Position numbers and translations under genes: made by a program
The notes under the pieces: generated by a model
What the model was told of the DNA's origin: nothing
The model's database searches: none
Seen by the model: the letters and a program-made list of their open reading frames with translations, nothing else
Assembly: GCA_964396245.1 (NCBI GenBank)
Contig: CAYNEO010000008.1
Span: 1 to 64,000, forward strand
Direction: 5' to 3'
From: CAYNEO01 sp964396245
GTDB lineage: Bacteria > Zixibacteria > MSB-5A5 > GN15 > FEB-12
DNA: 64,000 nucleotides
Part shown: in pieces, positions 18,419 through 29,500 of the stretch
Numbering within the stretch: the stretch's first letter is position 1
Layout of the letters: each line of letters starts with the position of its first letter

Positions 18419-21277
18419 CTACTTCTTTTTGAATAATCCTTTCAGGAGATTGCCGGCATCGCCCTTTAGCTTATCGGCAATATTCTTCTGCAGAGTTTCC
18501 TTGTCGATCTCAAACGACGGGTTATCGACCGTTCCACCGATTTTGACCGGTACGGCGAAGCGCGGCGTGCTACCGCTGGTAAGCAGGTTCGCGATGGAGC
18601 TGCCAAGACCGAGTTTGGAGGCAACGTCTTTCGACATGCTCTCGGACAGCAGAATCGTGCCGGAGTAGTCGAGATTGCCGTTGAATCCGTAATATCCGTC
18701 TATTGACACTTCGCCTATCTTCCCGAGTTCCGCTTTCAATTTGTCGAGAAAGACCTTGCCGTCTTCCACCTTGATAGCGCTGTTTAAACCCTTTAACGTC
18801 TGTTCCTTATCAAACGTTTGACCACTTAATTCAGCGAGTTTTTCGAGTAGCGCATAGCTGGCGCCGGAGGTGATCAACTTACCGTCCTGCATTTTGCCGT
18901 CACCGTTGAGCGTCAGGGAGTTAAGAAACGCCTCCGACTCCCAGCCGGTGGCCTCGTAGGTCCCATCGAGGTTGATCTTGCCGAACAGGTGACCGCCGAA
19001 TCGGGTGAAGCGAGCGACGAAGTCATTGGCCTCGATCTGTTTCGCCGTGAATTTGCCGGTGTAGACGGGCTTTTCGAAATTCGAAAGATTGATGGCGGTT
19101 TCCCCCGCTACCGTGCCACTGTAAACGTTGCCGGTGGCGTCGTACGCCGTGATGATCCGATCCTCTATCTTGATCTTGCCGGTAATGTCGGTGAATGGCA
19201 CCTGCGTGTAGATAAGCGTGTCGACGCTGAAAGTCCCCTGCCCATCGACATCGGGCAATAACACCATCGAGACCGAGACGGAGTCACGGGCGGCGCCGCC
19301 GGTGCCGATATTCGCTCCCGAGCCGGGGACGGCCTCGGGAAAGAGCTTGTCGGTATCGAACCTACTCGACGTCAGTGTGAACAAGAGCATAGGCTTGCGC
19401 ATTGCCTCACGGTTGATTGACTCGATCGGGAGTAAGTACGGGAAAGGACGAATCAATCGACCGTTCAGGGAGACATCGCTCGACTCAAATTGCGCCGACA
19501 GTCGCGAGATCGTTATCGTATCCGGCACGATCGACATATCAAGGGTGAATGACGTAATCGGTTCGGGCAGCAGGGTGTCGCTGTAGCTGGCGTCGGTGAT
19601 CGAGATCGTGCCGCGCGGCCGAATCGTGGATGGTTCGGTGAGGCTGCCGGCGAGCGACAGGTTCATCGTAAATCGTCCGGTTACCTCCGGTTTGCCCTTT
19701 TCAGGCAGGTAGCGTTGTAGAGTCGCAAGATCAAGGTCACCCTTGATGGTACCGTCGATCGACGGAGACATGGTCGCCGCATGGGCTGAATCAGCCAGGA
19801 TAAACGGTACCAGATCAGTGACGCGACCGTCGAAGTCGAATGACCCCGAAGGAAACTTGCCGGAAAGCCTGTTGATCTTGAGCAGTGAGTTGTCGAAATA
19901 CGCATCGATTGAAAACGACTGGAGCGGTTCCGGCAACAGATCGGAGTTGTACGTTCCGTCGCTGACGTTCAACGTCCCTTTGAATTGCATGTTTTGCGGT
20001 TTGTCCACTTCACCGGAGAAAGTGATGTCAAACGCGGCGTTTCCGGAAAGTCGGTGCTGGTGTCCCACCGGGAGGAAAGGCGAAACGAAAGCGAGGTTCA
20101 ATTGCCCGGCCAGTTCACCCCTGACGGTGGGATTTTCGAAATTGTCGACAGTCAGGTAGCCCTTGAGCGGCTTCCCCCCGAAGCTGCCGTCCTCGATCGA
20201 TATGCGGAGGTTGTTCGGCTTGAAATCCAGCAGCGCTTTCCCGAGGATGAGTTTGCCCTCGATATCGCTTTTGGACATCTGGAGATCAGAAATCACTGCG
20301 GTACCGTTGTAATACATCGGGTCGGTCTCGGCTGAGGCGTCGTACTCGAAGTCAGCATTTACCGAAAATGCGCCACTCACATCATACCCCTGCAAAAGCT
20401 CCAGGCGGCTCGCCGGGAGCAGGGACAGAAGGTCCTGAATGGACATCTGGTCGGAGCGTACGGACAGACGGGCGTCGGTTTCGCCAAACATGTTCGCAAT
20501 CTGACCGGTCAACTCAGCGCGGAGTTGATTGAGGCGGAAGTCGGCACGGTCGACAGAAAGCAGGTCGCGGTCGAAATCGTAGCTCGCACTGTAGTTAAGA
20601 CTGATGGCGAACACGGGATACTTGTCGCCCGCGGAAATCTCGAGACTGTCCATGCTCATGCGTCCCGAGGACTGGAAAACGTCTGGCTGCGTATTCCTGA
20701 GACTTGTCGACAGGTCGAAGTTGACCATCACGACGGAAATATCACTGCTGTCGTTGGTGTAGGTGAGCCGGCCGCGGTTGATTTCCAATCGGTCGAACGA
20801 AACGGCCGTAGCGGCGGTCTTCGTTTCCGGGGGCATTTCTTTCATTCGTTCGGCGACGCGCCCGGTATCGGCGAGGGCCGTATCAAGGGCGGCGAACGTG
20901 TAGTTATTGGCGCCATCGGCCAGCTTGATGAGCGAAATCTTCGGGTCGTTGATTATCAGACGACTGAGTTCATACTCACCGGTAAGCAGCGGCCAGAACT
21001 TGAGTTTAACATCGACATTCTGCGCGCTCAAGAAATCACCGCCGAATTCCGGCGGATTGCCGACCACGACACTGTCAAGCTCCACCCCGAGACCGCCCCA
21101 GAATGAAAGATTGATGTCGGCGACGCTGATCGATCGCCCGAGCGTCGCACTCCCCTTTTCGATCGCCCACGCCTTGGCGTCGTCCTGGAAAAAGAGGTTG
21201 AAGACTACGATCGCGATTATGATAAGGGCAACGATGATCCCGGCAATCCAGGCCAGGATTTTGACCAGTTTCTTCAT
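18419..21277 (-). CDS. AsmA family inner-membrane-anchored protein
   Basis: This is a 952-residue protein starting MKKLVKILAWIAG. An in-frame start 16 codons upstream exists but only adds a polar leader. Residues 3-29 form one transmembrane anchor. The rest is periplasmic and made of repeated amphipathic beta strands (units such as DGTYNSDLLPEPLQSFSID and DASYSDTLLPEPITSFTLD). The AsmA C-terminal domain with GDGKMQDGKLITSGASYALL lies at about 790-930. AsmA-like proteins belong to the same superfamily as TamB and are thought to move lipids between membranes. The C-terminus is Lys-rich. It is separated from the UPF0173 gene by 170 bp. Confidence 0.88.
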   Translation of the reverse strand: MKKLVKILAWIAGIIVALIIIAIVVFNLFFQDDAKAWAIEKGSATLGRSISVADINLSFWGGLGVELDSVVVGNPPEFGGDFLSAQNVDVKLKFWPLLTGEYELSRLIINDPKISLIKLADGANNYTFAALDTALADTGRVAERMKEMPPETKTAATAVSFDRLEINRGRLTYTNDSSDISVVMVNFDLSTSLRNTQPDVFQSSGRMSMDSLEISAGDKYPVFAISLNYSASYDFDRDLLSVDRADFRLNQLRAELTGQIANMFGETDARLSVRSDQMSIQDLLSLLPASRLELLQGYDVSGAFSVNADFEYDASAETDPMYYNGTAVISDLQMSKSDIEGKLILGKALLDFKPNNLRISIEDGSFGGKPLKGYLTVDNFENPTVRGELAGQLNLAFVSPFLPVGHQHRLSGNAAFDITFSGEVDKPQNMQFKGTLNVSDGTYNSDLLPEPLQSFSIDAYFDNSLLKINRLSGKFPSGSFDFDGRVTDLVPFILADSAHAATMSPSIDGTIKGDLDLATLQRYLPEKGKPEVTGRFTMNLSLAGSLTEPSTIRPRGTISITDASYSDTLLPEPITSFTLDMSIVPDTITISRLSAQFESSDVSLNGRLIRPFPYLLPIESINREAMRKPMLLFTLTSSRFDTDKLFPEAVPGSGANIGTGGAARDSVSVSMVLLPDVDGQGTFSVDTLIYTQVPFTDITGKIKIEDRIITAYDATGNVYSGTVAGETAINLSNFEKPVYTGKFTAKQIEANDFVARFTRFGGHLFGKINLDGTYEATGWESEAFLNSLTLNGDGKMQDGKLITSGASYALLEKLAELSGQTFDKEQTLKGLNSAIKVEDGKVFLDKLKAELGKIGEVSIDGYYGFNGNLDYSGTILLSESMSKDVASKLGLGSSIANLLTSGSTPRFAVPVKIGGTVDNPSFEIDKETLQKNIADKLKGDAGNLLKGLFKKK

Positions 21278-21447
21278 TTCAAATCTTCGGGTTTTGGGTT
21301 TCGGACTTTGCTGAAGATTATACACGCAACCTGTTTGAATTCAACATAAAACTGCCCCCCGACAGAACTTCGGCCGAGAGGTGAACCGGATTTGGGGGCG
21401 GTCACAGCGGTGCACACCATCGCTTGTGCACCGCCGTGACAGGAGTA

Positions 21448-22125
21448 TCAAAAATCGAGACTTCCGCCGGGCTCCAGGATGACCACCTTGGTTCCCTTGA
21501 CCTTCGACTTGAAGTCTTCCGGTCCGGTCTCGATAACCGGCCACGTGCCATAGTGGAACGGCACTACCGTTTTGGGATGGAGGAATTCAACCGCCTTGAC
21601 GGCGTCGTCGATACCCATGGTGAAATTATCGCCGATCGGCAGGAAAGCCAGTTCGATCTTGTTCATGTCGCCTATCAGCTTCATGTCATAGAAAAGGCCC
21701 GTATCGCCCGGGTGATAGACGATCTTCCCGCCGATGGTAATGAGAAAACCGACCGGCGGACCGGTATAGACGGATGCATCCGGTCCATATCCGCCGCCGT
21801 GGTGGGCGATAGTGAGCTTGACGCGTCCAAACTCGAATTCGTGCGCGCCGCCGATATGCATCGGGTGCATCTTGCACCCGTTCTTGGCGGCCAGATTCGC
21901 GAGCTCGAAATTCGCTATGATGGTTGCGTCGTTATCCTTTGCCATCTTGAACGCATCGCCGACATGATCGCCGTGACCGTGCGACAACAGGATATAATCG
22001 ACCTTCAGTTCATCCGGTTTAACCGGAGCCTTCGGGTTGTCAGTGAGGAATGGGTCAACGATGAGATTGTATTTACCGTCAGTCAGCGTCACACAGGAAT
22101 GACCTAAAAATGTTGCCTTAGGCAT
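21448..22125 (-). CDS. UPF0173 family metal-dependent hydrolase
   Basis: This 225-residue metallo-beta-lactamase-fold protein resembles the YtkL/UPF0173 family. The metal motif reads HGHGDHVGDA (about 50-59), followed by a second His in TIAHHGGGYG and a metal Asp in YHPGDTGLFYDM. The C-terminal His lies in TVVPFHYGTWPV. The substrate of the family is unknown. A GAGAGGAG box precedes the ATG, and a perfect -35 hexamer (TTGACA) lies about 70 bp upstream. Confidence 0.9.
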   Translation of the reverse strand: MPKATFLGHSCVTLTDGKYNLIVDPFLTDNPKAPVKPDELKVDYILLSHGHGDHVGDAFKMAKDNDATIIANFELANLAAKNGCKMHPMHIGGAHEFEFGRVKLTIAHHGGGYGPDASVYTGPPVGFLITIGGKIVYHPGDTGLFYDMKLIGDMNKIELAFLPIGDNFTMGIDDAVKAVEFLHPKTVVPFHYGTWPVIETGPEDFKSKVKGTKVVILEPGGSLDF

Positions 22126-22168
22126 ATCAATCTCCTCTCAGGTTAGTGTTGGTGACATGCAGTGCTTT

Positions 22169-22197
22169 AAGAAAATGAACGTGGTGAGGTTTGTCAA
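22169..22197 (-). promoter_or_regulatory. Possible promoter of the UPF0173 gene
   Basis: TTGACA (22192-22197) on the minus strand is a perfect -35. The -10 region 17-18 bp away (TTTCTT or TTCTTA) is poor, so the call is tentative. Confidence 0.35.
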
Positions 22198-22298
22198 CTA
22201 CCGCCCAACCGGGAATAGCCAACCGATCGAAGAAGGGCGTCACACTGATAAGCACTCCACTCCGCATATTCGCAGAACACGCGAGTGGGTCGGGAGGT

Positions 22299-23384
22299 TC
22301 AGCTAATCACGCCGCCGCCGAGGACAATATTGCCGTCATAGAAAACGGCTGACTGACCCGGGGTGATAGCGCGCTGTTCGTCGTGGAAAGTCACACGGAG
22401 CCGCCCATCGGGTAGCGGTTCGATTCTCGCCGGTCGGGGGTGATGCAGGTAACGAATCTTGACCTCGGCGTCAAACGGTTCACTCTCGGGCTCGGTAGCG
22501 ACCCAGTTGACATCCTGCATTTCAAACGAATCGCGAAAGAGACTGTCGTTGTCGCCGACAATGACGCGGTTGCGCTCGACATCGATTTTCTGCACATACA
22601 GCGGAGTCGGATGGGCAATCCCGAGTCCCTTGCGTTGACCGACGGTATAGAATGCGGTCCCCTTGTGCTGACCCATTACAGTTCCGTTTTCGTGCACGAT
22701 TTCGCCGGGCTCATAGCGGCGGCCCTGTTTTTCTTCGTATTCAATCAGAAAACGGCGGTAATCGTTATCAGCCACAAAACAGATTTCGCGAGATTCCGGT
22801 TTTGCCGCAGTCCGCAGGTTGTGCTTCCGGGCGGCCTCCCTTACTTGCGACTTGTGCAGGATACCGAGCGGCATCCGGGTTCGCGACAAAGCTTCCTGCG
22901 AGAGTCCCCAGAGCACATAGGACTGGTCACGGGTCTTGTCGACACCCTTACGAATCTGCCAGCGACCCCGGCTATTCTGCTCTATGAATGCGTAGTGTCC
23001 CGTGGCGACAAAATCACATCCGAGCTGGTCGGCCTTATGAAGGAACACATCCCACTTCACTTCAGAATTGCACCGAACGCACGGGTTGGGTGTGCGCCCC
23101 GCGCGATATTCTGCCGCGAAATTGTCGATCACGTCACGTCTGAAATCCTCCGAAAGATTCAACACGTAGAACGGGGCACCGATACTGTCGCAGACAAAAC
23201 GGCAGTCAGTGATGGAGTCGATAGTACAGCAGCGGCCGTCTTTGTAGATGTCTCCGCCGACATCGACATAATCCCAGAGCTTCATATGGGCGCCGATTAC
23301 CTCGTATCCCTGCTCCTTCAAAAGCAGCGCGGTTACGGAGGAATCGACCCCTCCGGACATGGCGACCAGTACTTTCTTGCTCAT
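22299..23384 (-). CDS. mnmA: tRNA-specific 2-thiouridylase MnmA
   Basis: MnmA thiolates U34 of Lys, Glu and Gln tRNAs. It is 361 residues. The ATP pyrophosphatase P-loop MSGGVDSSVTALLL is at about 9-22. The active-site Cys lies in NPCVRCN (about 98) and the persulfide-accepting Cys in REICFVADNDY (about 200). GHYA and the tRNA-binding KDQSYVLW-like segment (RDQSYVLWGLSQ) are present. It follows the cysteine desulfurase gene by 34 bp, an arrangement that pairs the sulfur donor with the thiolase. Confidence 0.96.
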   Translation of the reverse strand: MSKKVLVAMSGGVDSSVTALLLKEQGYEVIGAHMKLWDYVDVGGDIYKDGRCCTIDSITDCRFVCDSIGAPFYVLNLSEDFRRDVIDNFAAEYRAGRTPNPCVRCNSEVKWDVFLHKADQLGCDFVATGHYAFIEQNSRGRWQIRKGVDKTRDQSYVLWGLSQEALSRTRMPLGILHKSQVREAARKHNLRTAAKPESREICFVADNDYRRFLIEYEEKQGRRYEPGEIVHENGTVMGQHKGTAFYTVGQRKGLGIAHPTPLYVQKIDVERNRVIVGDNDSLFRDSFEMQDVNWVATEPESEPFDAEVKIRYLHHPRPARIEPLPDGRLRVTFHDEQRAITPGQSAVFYDGNIVLGGGVIS

Positions 23385-23418
23385 AATCAGACCTGCCGTA
23401 TACTGCCGACCTCACGGC

Positions 23419-24585
23419 TCAGTCTTTTTTATACACGGGGGACATCGCTCGAAGTCGTTCAATGATGGGTGGCAATTTGTCTATCACGTAGTCCAGCTGT
23501 TCCCTGGTTGTCGAGCGGCCCATCGAGAAACGGATGGCACCGAGAGCGGTCACCGGCGGGATACCCATGGCCGTCAGGACGTGCGAGGGATCAATCGCAC
23601 CGGAGGTACAGGCTGAGCCGGACGCCACCGCGACGCCTTCCATATCGAGAGACAGAATGATGGACTCACCTTCAGCACCGGTAAACGACAAATTCATGGT
23701 GTGCGGAAGTCGATTGCGGCGCGGCCCGTTGAGTTGAACGTCGGGTATGCGGTCGATAACCGAATCGACAAAGTAGTCCGCGAGTTCGGTGTGATTCTTG
23801 AAATCGGATTCCCGCCGTCTGCCGGCTATTTCCAGCGCTTTTGCCAGACCAACGACTCCGGCAACGTTTTCCGTGCCCGGGCGGCGTTTCTTCTCGTGCG
23901 ACCCACCGTAAAAGAGCGGCTCGACTTTAATGCCCTGCCGGATGAACAAGGCCCCGGCCCCCTTGGGACCATATATCTTATGCCCGGTCAGTGACAGCAT
24001 ATCGACATCGAGTGCCTTTACATCGACAGCCACTTTGCCTGTCGACTGCACGGCATCGGTATGGAACAGGGCGCCTTTCTCGTGAGCAGCATCGGCCAGG
24101 GACCGAATGTCCTGCAAAACACCGGTTTCGTTGTTGGCGTGCATGACCGAGACTATGGCTGTCTTGTCCGTGACCAGATCACGCAGTTTCTCCGCAGAAG
24201 AGAAGCCCTCGCTGTCTACCGGCAGCAGATCCAGGGTAAAACCTTCCTTCTGATGCAGATGTTCGGCGGGTTCGATAACGGCGTGATGTTCAGCGGCGCC
24301 GACAATGAGGCGGTCCCTTTTGGATCTGAGGTGCCGGGCGGTGCCGAGGACAGCGATATTGTCTGACTCGGTGCCGCCGGAGGTAAAGAACAATTCCGAC
24401 GGCTGACAGTTGATGAAAGCCGCGATTTGTTCGCGGGCGTTTTCAAGGGCCACCTTCGCGTCGCGCCCGAATTGATGTACCGAACTGGCGTTCCCGAAAT
24501 ACCGGGTGAGATACGGCAGCATGGCATCGACAACCTCGGGGTCGACCGGTGTGGTGGCGTTATGATCAAGATATATCGGGTCCAT
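23419..24585 (-). CDS. Cysteine desulfurase (NifS/IscS type)
   Basis: This PLP enzyme takes sulfur from cysteine as an enzyme persulfide. I start at the ATG giving MDPIYLDHNATTPVDPEV, as homologues do. A GTG three codons upstream (24594) is possible. The PLP Lys is in TGHKIYGPKGAG (about 203). The cofactor His and Asn are in HANNETG, and the mobile-loop Cys is in ASGSACTSGA (about 326). About 388 residues is the normal length. There is no IscU or IscA gene nearby, and the next gene is mnmA, so its main role here is probably tRNA thiolation. It starts 68 bp after the outer membrane protein gene ends. Confidence 0.94.
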   Translation of the reverse strand: MDPIYLDHNATTPVDPEVVDAMLPYLTRYFGNASSVHQFGRDAKVALENAREQIAAFINCQPSELFFTSGGTESDNIAVLGTARHLRSKRDRLIVGAAEHHAVIEPAEHLHQKEGFTLDLLPVDSEGFSSAEKLRDLVTDKTAIVSVMHANNETGVLQDIRSLADAAHEKGALFHTDAVQSTGKVAVDVKALDVDMLSLTGHKIYGPKGAGALFIRQGIKVEPLFYGGSHEKKRRPGTENVAGVVGLAKALEIAGRRRESDFKNHTELADYFVDSVIDRIPDVQLNGPRRNRLPHTMNLSFTGAEGESIILSLDMEGVAVASGSACTSGAIDPSHVLTAMGIPPVTALGAIRFSMGRSTTREQLDYVIDKLPPIIERLRAMSPVYKKD

Positions 24586-24662
24586 ATAAGCCACTCTGTT
24601 GGTTCCTATTGTGATTCATATAATACGTAACGCATTTGCGGATGTCAGGTTCTAAATTCCTC

Positions 24663-26576
24663 CTAGAAGGCGTAGAGTATCGTGAAGTGCCATCGATGTC
24701 CGGGGCCGTAGCGATCGGTGGGAATAACACGGCCGTAATCGATTCGGATAGGTCCGGCGGGCGACATAAACTGCACGCCGGTGCCGTAGCTGAAAGCGAA
24801 GTTGTTGAAATTGATATCCTCGACCCTTCTGAACACGTTGCCCATATCGAAGAAAATCGTTTGCCAGAGCGGGAATTTTTTAATGAGGGGAATCCGCCCG
24901 AATATCTGGATTGTTCTCCATCGGAATTCCTGATTGAACAGGACGAGATAGTTGCCGCCGGCGGCGCCTCCTGTCGGCAGCTGCGGTCCGAGTGCAAGCT
25001 CCTTGAATCCTCGAACGGTATTGGCCCCACCGAGATAGAACCTGTCGTCTGTCGGAACGTAAACGGACCTCCCGAACGCCCGTACCCTGCCGAGCTTGAA
25101 ACGGGTGGCGGCGATCCACCCCGGCCAGGCAATCTGGTACCGGGACCATGAGGCCACCAATTTGGTAAAGCTGTCGTCGCCGCCGAGGAATCCGCCGACA
25201 TACTCAGCCGTAAGATCGGTGACCGAGCCCCGTGTGGGTGTGAACGGATGATCGCGGGTGTCTCGCCGAAACGAAGAATAGAGCCTGCGGCGGTTGGAGG
25301 TTCCCTCTTCTTTCTTGATTTCCTCGATCTGCTCGGGAGGTACACCGGTGATATCCACCGTCTGATATTCCAGGCCGAACTCCAACCGCGTGCGCAGCCC
25401 AAAGTTCTTCCATGTGGAGGTCGAAACCGACCACGATTGAATCTTGTAGTCCTGCAACTCGGACTGAATACGCGGTCGATACTGCCCCGCAAGCACCAGG
25501 GGCATGCGAATACCGAGAAACCACGGTTCCGTATACTTTGCCTGATATACGTGGCGGTACAGGCGGGTGTTACTGCCGACACTGAACAGGTACTCGGCGG
25601 ACAGATCGAGCCGGCGGGAGCCGAACAGGTTTCGTTTACCGAATCCGCCGGTGAACGCCCACGAGAGGTCACGAAATTCAGACTGCCCGACCGCACCGGT
25701 CGTTGTCGTTATATAGTAGGGTTTGGTCTCCCTGACCCGAAGGAGGAAATTGGGTGAAAGCCGGTTGGCGGAATCCGAGACCTCGGTCAGTGTGAACGAC
25801 CTGAAATATCCGGACTCCCACAGCCGACGCTTGGAATCCACGATGTTGTCAGCGCGGTAAAGCGCCCCCGGCTTGATCTTGAGTTCCCGGCGCGCGACAT
25901 ACTCGGGAAATTCATCCACACCCTCCACTTTGACATGCCCGAAGTGCACGAGTGAATCGGCGCGAACTCTAAATATGATCGGACAGTTTTCAAGGCAGTT
26001 TGCCGTGTCGGCGTCAAAAGCGGCGCTCCCGTACGGATACCCCCGGTTCGCCATGAAGTTCTCCATATCATTGGTGACAGCCGTGAGGTCGAACGGGTTG
26101 ATGGGTTTGCCGGGCTTGATGTGGTTTGTCATTTTTCGGAATGACGAAGTAAACTCGACCGGGTATGCACCCGTCAGTGTGATGATTCCGTAATGGTACT
26201 GCCTTCCCTCGTCGATGTTCACGGTTATGACAACGGTGGAGTCGTCGGTATTGAGGGCGAATTCTTCCTTTACCTTCACCCCGAGGTAGCCGTCTCTCAT
26301 ATAGAGGTATTTGACCTCGAGCGTGTCCCTGTTGAGCGTTTCGCGCTGGAGTTCGGTCCGCCGGTCGGGTTTGATGAAGTTCCAGAAGGTATGTTCCTTG
26401 GAATACATGTGGCTTCTGATATCGCCGTCGCTGAATCGCTTGTTTCCCTCCACGATAATTTTCTTGATCTTGGCGTGACTCTGCAACATCCGCTGGGTCT
26501 GGTAATCGATAGCGAATCCTTGCCCGACCATGGCAGACAGAATCAAAATGAGAGTCAGAAGCAACAGTCTCCGCAA
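24663..26576 (-). CDS. Omp85 outer membrane protein, TamA-like
   Basis: This 637-residue protein has a TTG start (26576) behind a GGGAG box, two bases after the tamB stop. A signal peptide (about 1-22) is followed by three POTRA-like domains (about 35-270, with KKIIVEGNKRFSDGDI as the first). A 16-strand barrel of the bacterial surface antigen family follows and ends FTILYAF, with the terminal Phe that the BAM complex reads. The lid-like loop motif appears as RGFKELALG (VRGF box). Three POTRAs and adjacency to tamB favour a TamA role over BamA, though BamA itself cannot be excluded. Confidence 0.85.
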   Translation of the reverse strand: MRRLLLLTLILILSAMVGQGFAIDYQTQRMLQSHAKIKKIIVEGNKRFSDGDIRSHMYSKEHTFWNFIKPDRRTELQRETLNRDTLEVKYLYMRDGYLGVKVKEEFALNTDDSTVVITVNIDEGRQYHYGIITLTGAYPVEFTSSFRKMTNHIKPGKPINPFDLTAVTNDMENFMANRGYPYGSAAFDADTANCLENCPIIFRVRADSLVHFGHVKVEGVDEFPEYVARRELKIKPGALYRADNIVDSKRRLWESGYFRSFTLTEVSDSANRLSPNFLLRVRETKPYYITTTTGAVGQSEFRDLSWAFTGGFGKRNLFGSRRLDLSAEYLFSVGSNTRLYRHVYQAKYTEPWFLGIRMPLVLAGQYRPRIQSELQDYKIQSWSVSTSTWKNFGLRTRLEFGLEYQTVDITGVPPEQIEEIKKEEGTSNRRRLYSSFRRDTRDHPFTPTRGSVTDLTAEYVGGFLGGDDSFTKLVASWSRYQIAWPGWIAATRFKLGRVRAFGRSVYVPTDDRFYLGGANTVRGFKELALGPQLPTGGAAGGNYLVLFNQEFRWRTIQIFGRIPLIKKFPLWQTIFFDMGNVFRRVEDINFNNFAFSYGTGVQFMSPAGPIRIDYGRVIPTDRYGPGHRWHFTILYAF

Positions 26577-26578
26577 AG

Positions 26579-29500
26579 CTAGAACTCCCAGTGCAGTTTC
26601 AGGTTCAGTACATACTCATCCTGCTCGGTTCTTCGGCCCTCGAGAAGGAACGACTGGTTGAAACGATATTCGAAACCGACCTCCTGGCCGTATTGTCCGG
26701 TAAACGGCGTCGAACGACCGTAGACATACAGCTGAGCGAGGGGTGAGACGCCGACGGTAAGGCTGGTCCCCTTGAAATTGCCGCCTTCGTAAACGGGATC
26801 GATCTCGAATGTTTCGAGACCGATCTTGTTGCGGAGTTCTACCGGCACCATGCCCGGTACGAGTTGAGACAACTGCACGCTCAGCAGCTGGGTCACGCGG
26901 TCGGCAAACGGGGTAACGGTCGTGGTGTCACCAGAGCTGTAATAGTTCGCGACCAACAGCGGTAAAATATCCTGCTGGGTGAAGGGTGAGCCCTGGCAAG
27001 TGTTGATAACCGGAGCATCAAGCGTACCGGTGACCGTAACGCACAAATCAAATTGCTCCTGGCCCACCTGTCCCGGAACGGAGATACCTATGATTTTTGT
27101 ATGGGCGGTGATATTCAGGGTCGGATTGAGCTCCTGGATATCCTGGAAAATCACTTCGCTCCCCTGATCGATGTTAAACGTCTTGTCGAACAGGTAACTC
27201 TTGCCACGGATAAAAGTCAACTGTCCGAGGAAATGAGAAACCCCTTTTTCGCGTTTGAGGTTGAGAAAGCCGTTCATCTGGGCGTCCAAATCAGAGTTCT
27301 TGATCCAGAAGTTGGACAGGATGTCGATGGACAAGTCGAGATCCCACGTATTTTCCCCCGAGAGCGCTTCCATGACCACCGAGCCTCCCGGCTCGGCAAA
27401 CGGCACCCGGTAGTTGAAAGAAATGAGAGTCAGGTTACCCGATACGGTCGGTGGAGTTACCCCCTGAACCGTCAGATCGCCTTCCACGACACCGGAGATA
27501 TCCTCGAGTTCGTATCTGAAAGGAAATTCCCGGGGAATCGAGACGCTCAGGTCATAGTCAAGCTTGCTCGGCGATTTGACGGTAATGGTGCCATCAACAT
27601 CGACATACGATTTCCGATCGCGGTTTCTCGGGTCCTTGACATAGACGCTCAGGTCACTGATGCGGATATCGTTGTCGCTAATCACGACGCCGGCCGAATC
27701 GGCGTAAATTGAATCCTTGAGGTCGAAGTATTTCATCTGCATATCGCGCACAAACGCCCAACCGTTGAGATGCGGCTCGGATGGTGTACCCGACATCGCA
27801 AGGTTGGTGAAAAACTCGCCATTCAGTTTTTCCACCGAGGGCATGAAGACGGAGACAAGATCGAACTGCTCGTCGCTGGCGGAAAACGAAATGTTAAACG
27901 GTTCGTCGATAAGCCGCTGAAGGGAGTCCGAGACCATCGCGAGATCCACATACAGGTAGCCGTCAGCGTTGTAGGCTCCTTTTTCGGATCGGACGTGTAC
28001 GCTGTCGATGGTAAGCTTACGATTGGCGTAGTCAAAACCGGCGGTGAGATTACCCAGAGGTATCTCCTGGTATGAATAATACGTGGTATCGATGTAAACC
28101 AGCGAATCGACAGTTGTCGTCAAGGTGAAGCGCGGTCTTACGAGGGTGCCCGAAATCTGCGTCTGAAATGAAAGCAGGCCCTTGATGTCGTAACCGATGT
28201 TGAACAACTGCAGCCAGGGCGCAATCTCGATATTGTCGGCCGTGACCGCGAGATTGATTTCCTCTTCATAACTCACTCTGCCAAGTACGTCCAGCTTCGC
28301 CTCGGGATTTCCGATATCAACCTGCTCGAAACTAAAGCCGGCGGAGTCGATTGTGATCACAACCGGTTTCAGATTGTACAATGTCTGATCCAGCAGTTTC
28401 ACGTTCAGGCTGTCGATATCCAGATCGTACGGCGTCTCCGCATAATCGAAAGTACCGTGGGCGAAGATATCGGAATACTCACCGACCATCGCGGCAGAGT
28501 CGATATTCACGAGACCGGAGTCCATGGTGAGACGAGTTCTTCCCGTATCGTAAGGGATGCTCCAGGCATTGCCATAGAAGAAATCCGCATCGACCGTGCC
28601 CTGTTGCCGGGTCAGGAACCGGTTGAGATCGATGGTGGCCTCGACGCTGTCCGAATACAGACCGTACACCCAGAGCGAGTCAGACGACAACGAACCGGAG
28701 AGGTTGGGATCTTCTGTCTTCCCGGTGAAATGCACGTCGGCTTTGGCTCGTCCGCCAGGCTCGTTTATAAAAAACTTCCCCTTAAAGCGATCGAGATTTT
28801 CGAAATCGGCCAGCACATTGATGTTCATATCGCCTGAATATGCCAGTCCGCCGGTCGCGGCAAAACGGTTCTCGTAGTACCTGATGTGCATCGTGTCGAC
28901 GACCTTCAGGCTGTCGTGAGTAATGAACAGCGTTCCTTTTGCTTCGTGGAGAGCATAACGGTCGAATGAAGACTCGTAAAGGTCGAGACCGGTAATAATT
29001 TTCATTTCCGATCCGGAAAACGACGAGCCCGCCAGGTCCAGCCTGCCATTTAGATTTGACACGAAACTCCCCCTCACGAGGTTGTCGAGATTGAAGTTTC
29101 GTATGCTGGCCTCGACAGCGTATGTATCCGGTGAGCCGGAGAAATCTATATGCCCGGCACCATCGATTGACATTCCCCCGAGAGCTGAGCCATAGAGGGT
29201 ATCAAGCCTGAGATATTCGTTTTCGTAACTGAAATCGAGACTGATATTTTCCACGTCCAGGTCCATGAAAGTACCGCCGAGATTGAGTTCACCGAACAGC
29301 CGGGAGCCGTCGAGATTGAGATGGCCGGTGAGGTCCATCACACCCGTGAGATTTACCCCAATCAGCTGTTTGAGATTTTGCAGGTTCAGGTTATCGCTGT
29401 TGATGTCGGCGTAGCCGACCCGGTCTTCGAGATTCACGCGTCCGTTAAGCTTGATTCGATTGTGGCCTCGAATGATGCTGAGGTTCTGCGCAAACAGTTC

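Noticed and set aside
24566..25696. 376-codon minus-strand frame over tamA and the cysteine desulfurase junction
   Set aside because: It is in a different frame from the Omp85 protein and the desulfurase, Ser/Arg/Pro-rich, with no motif.
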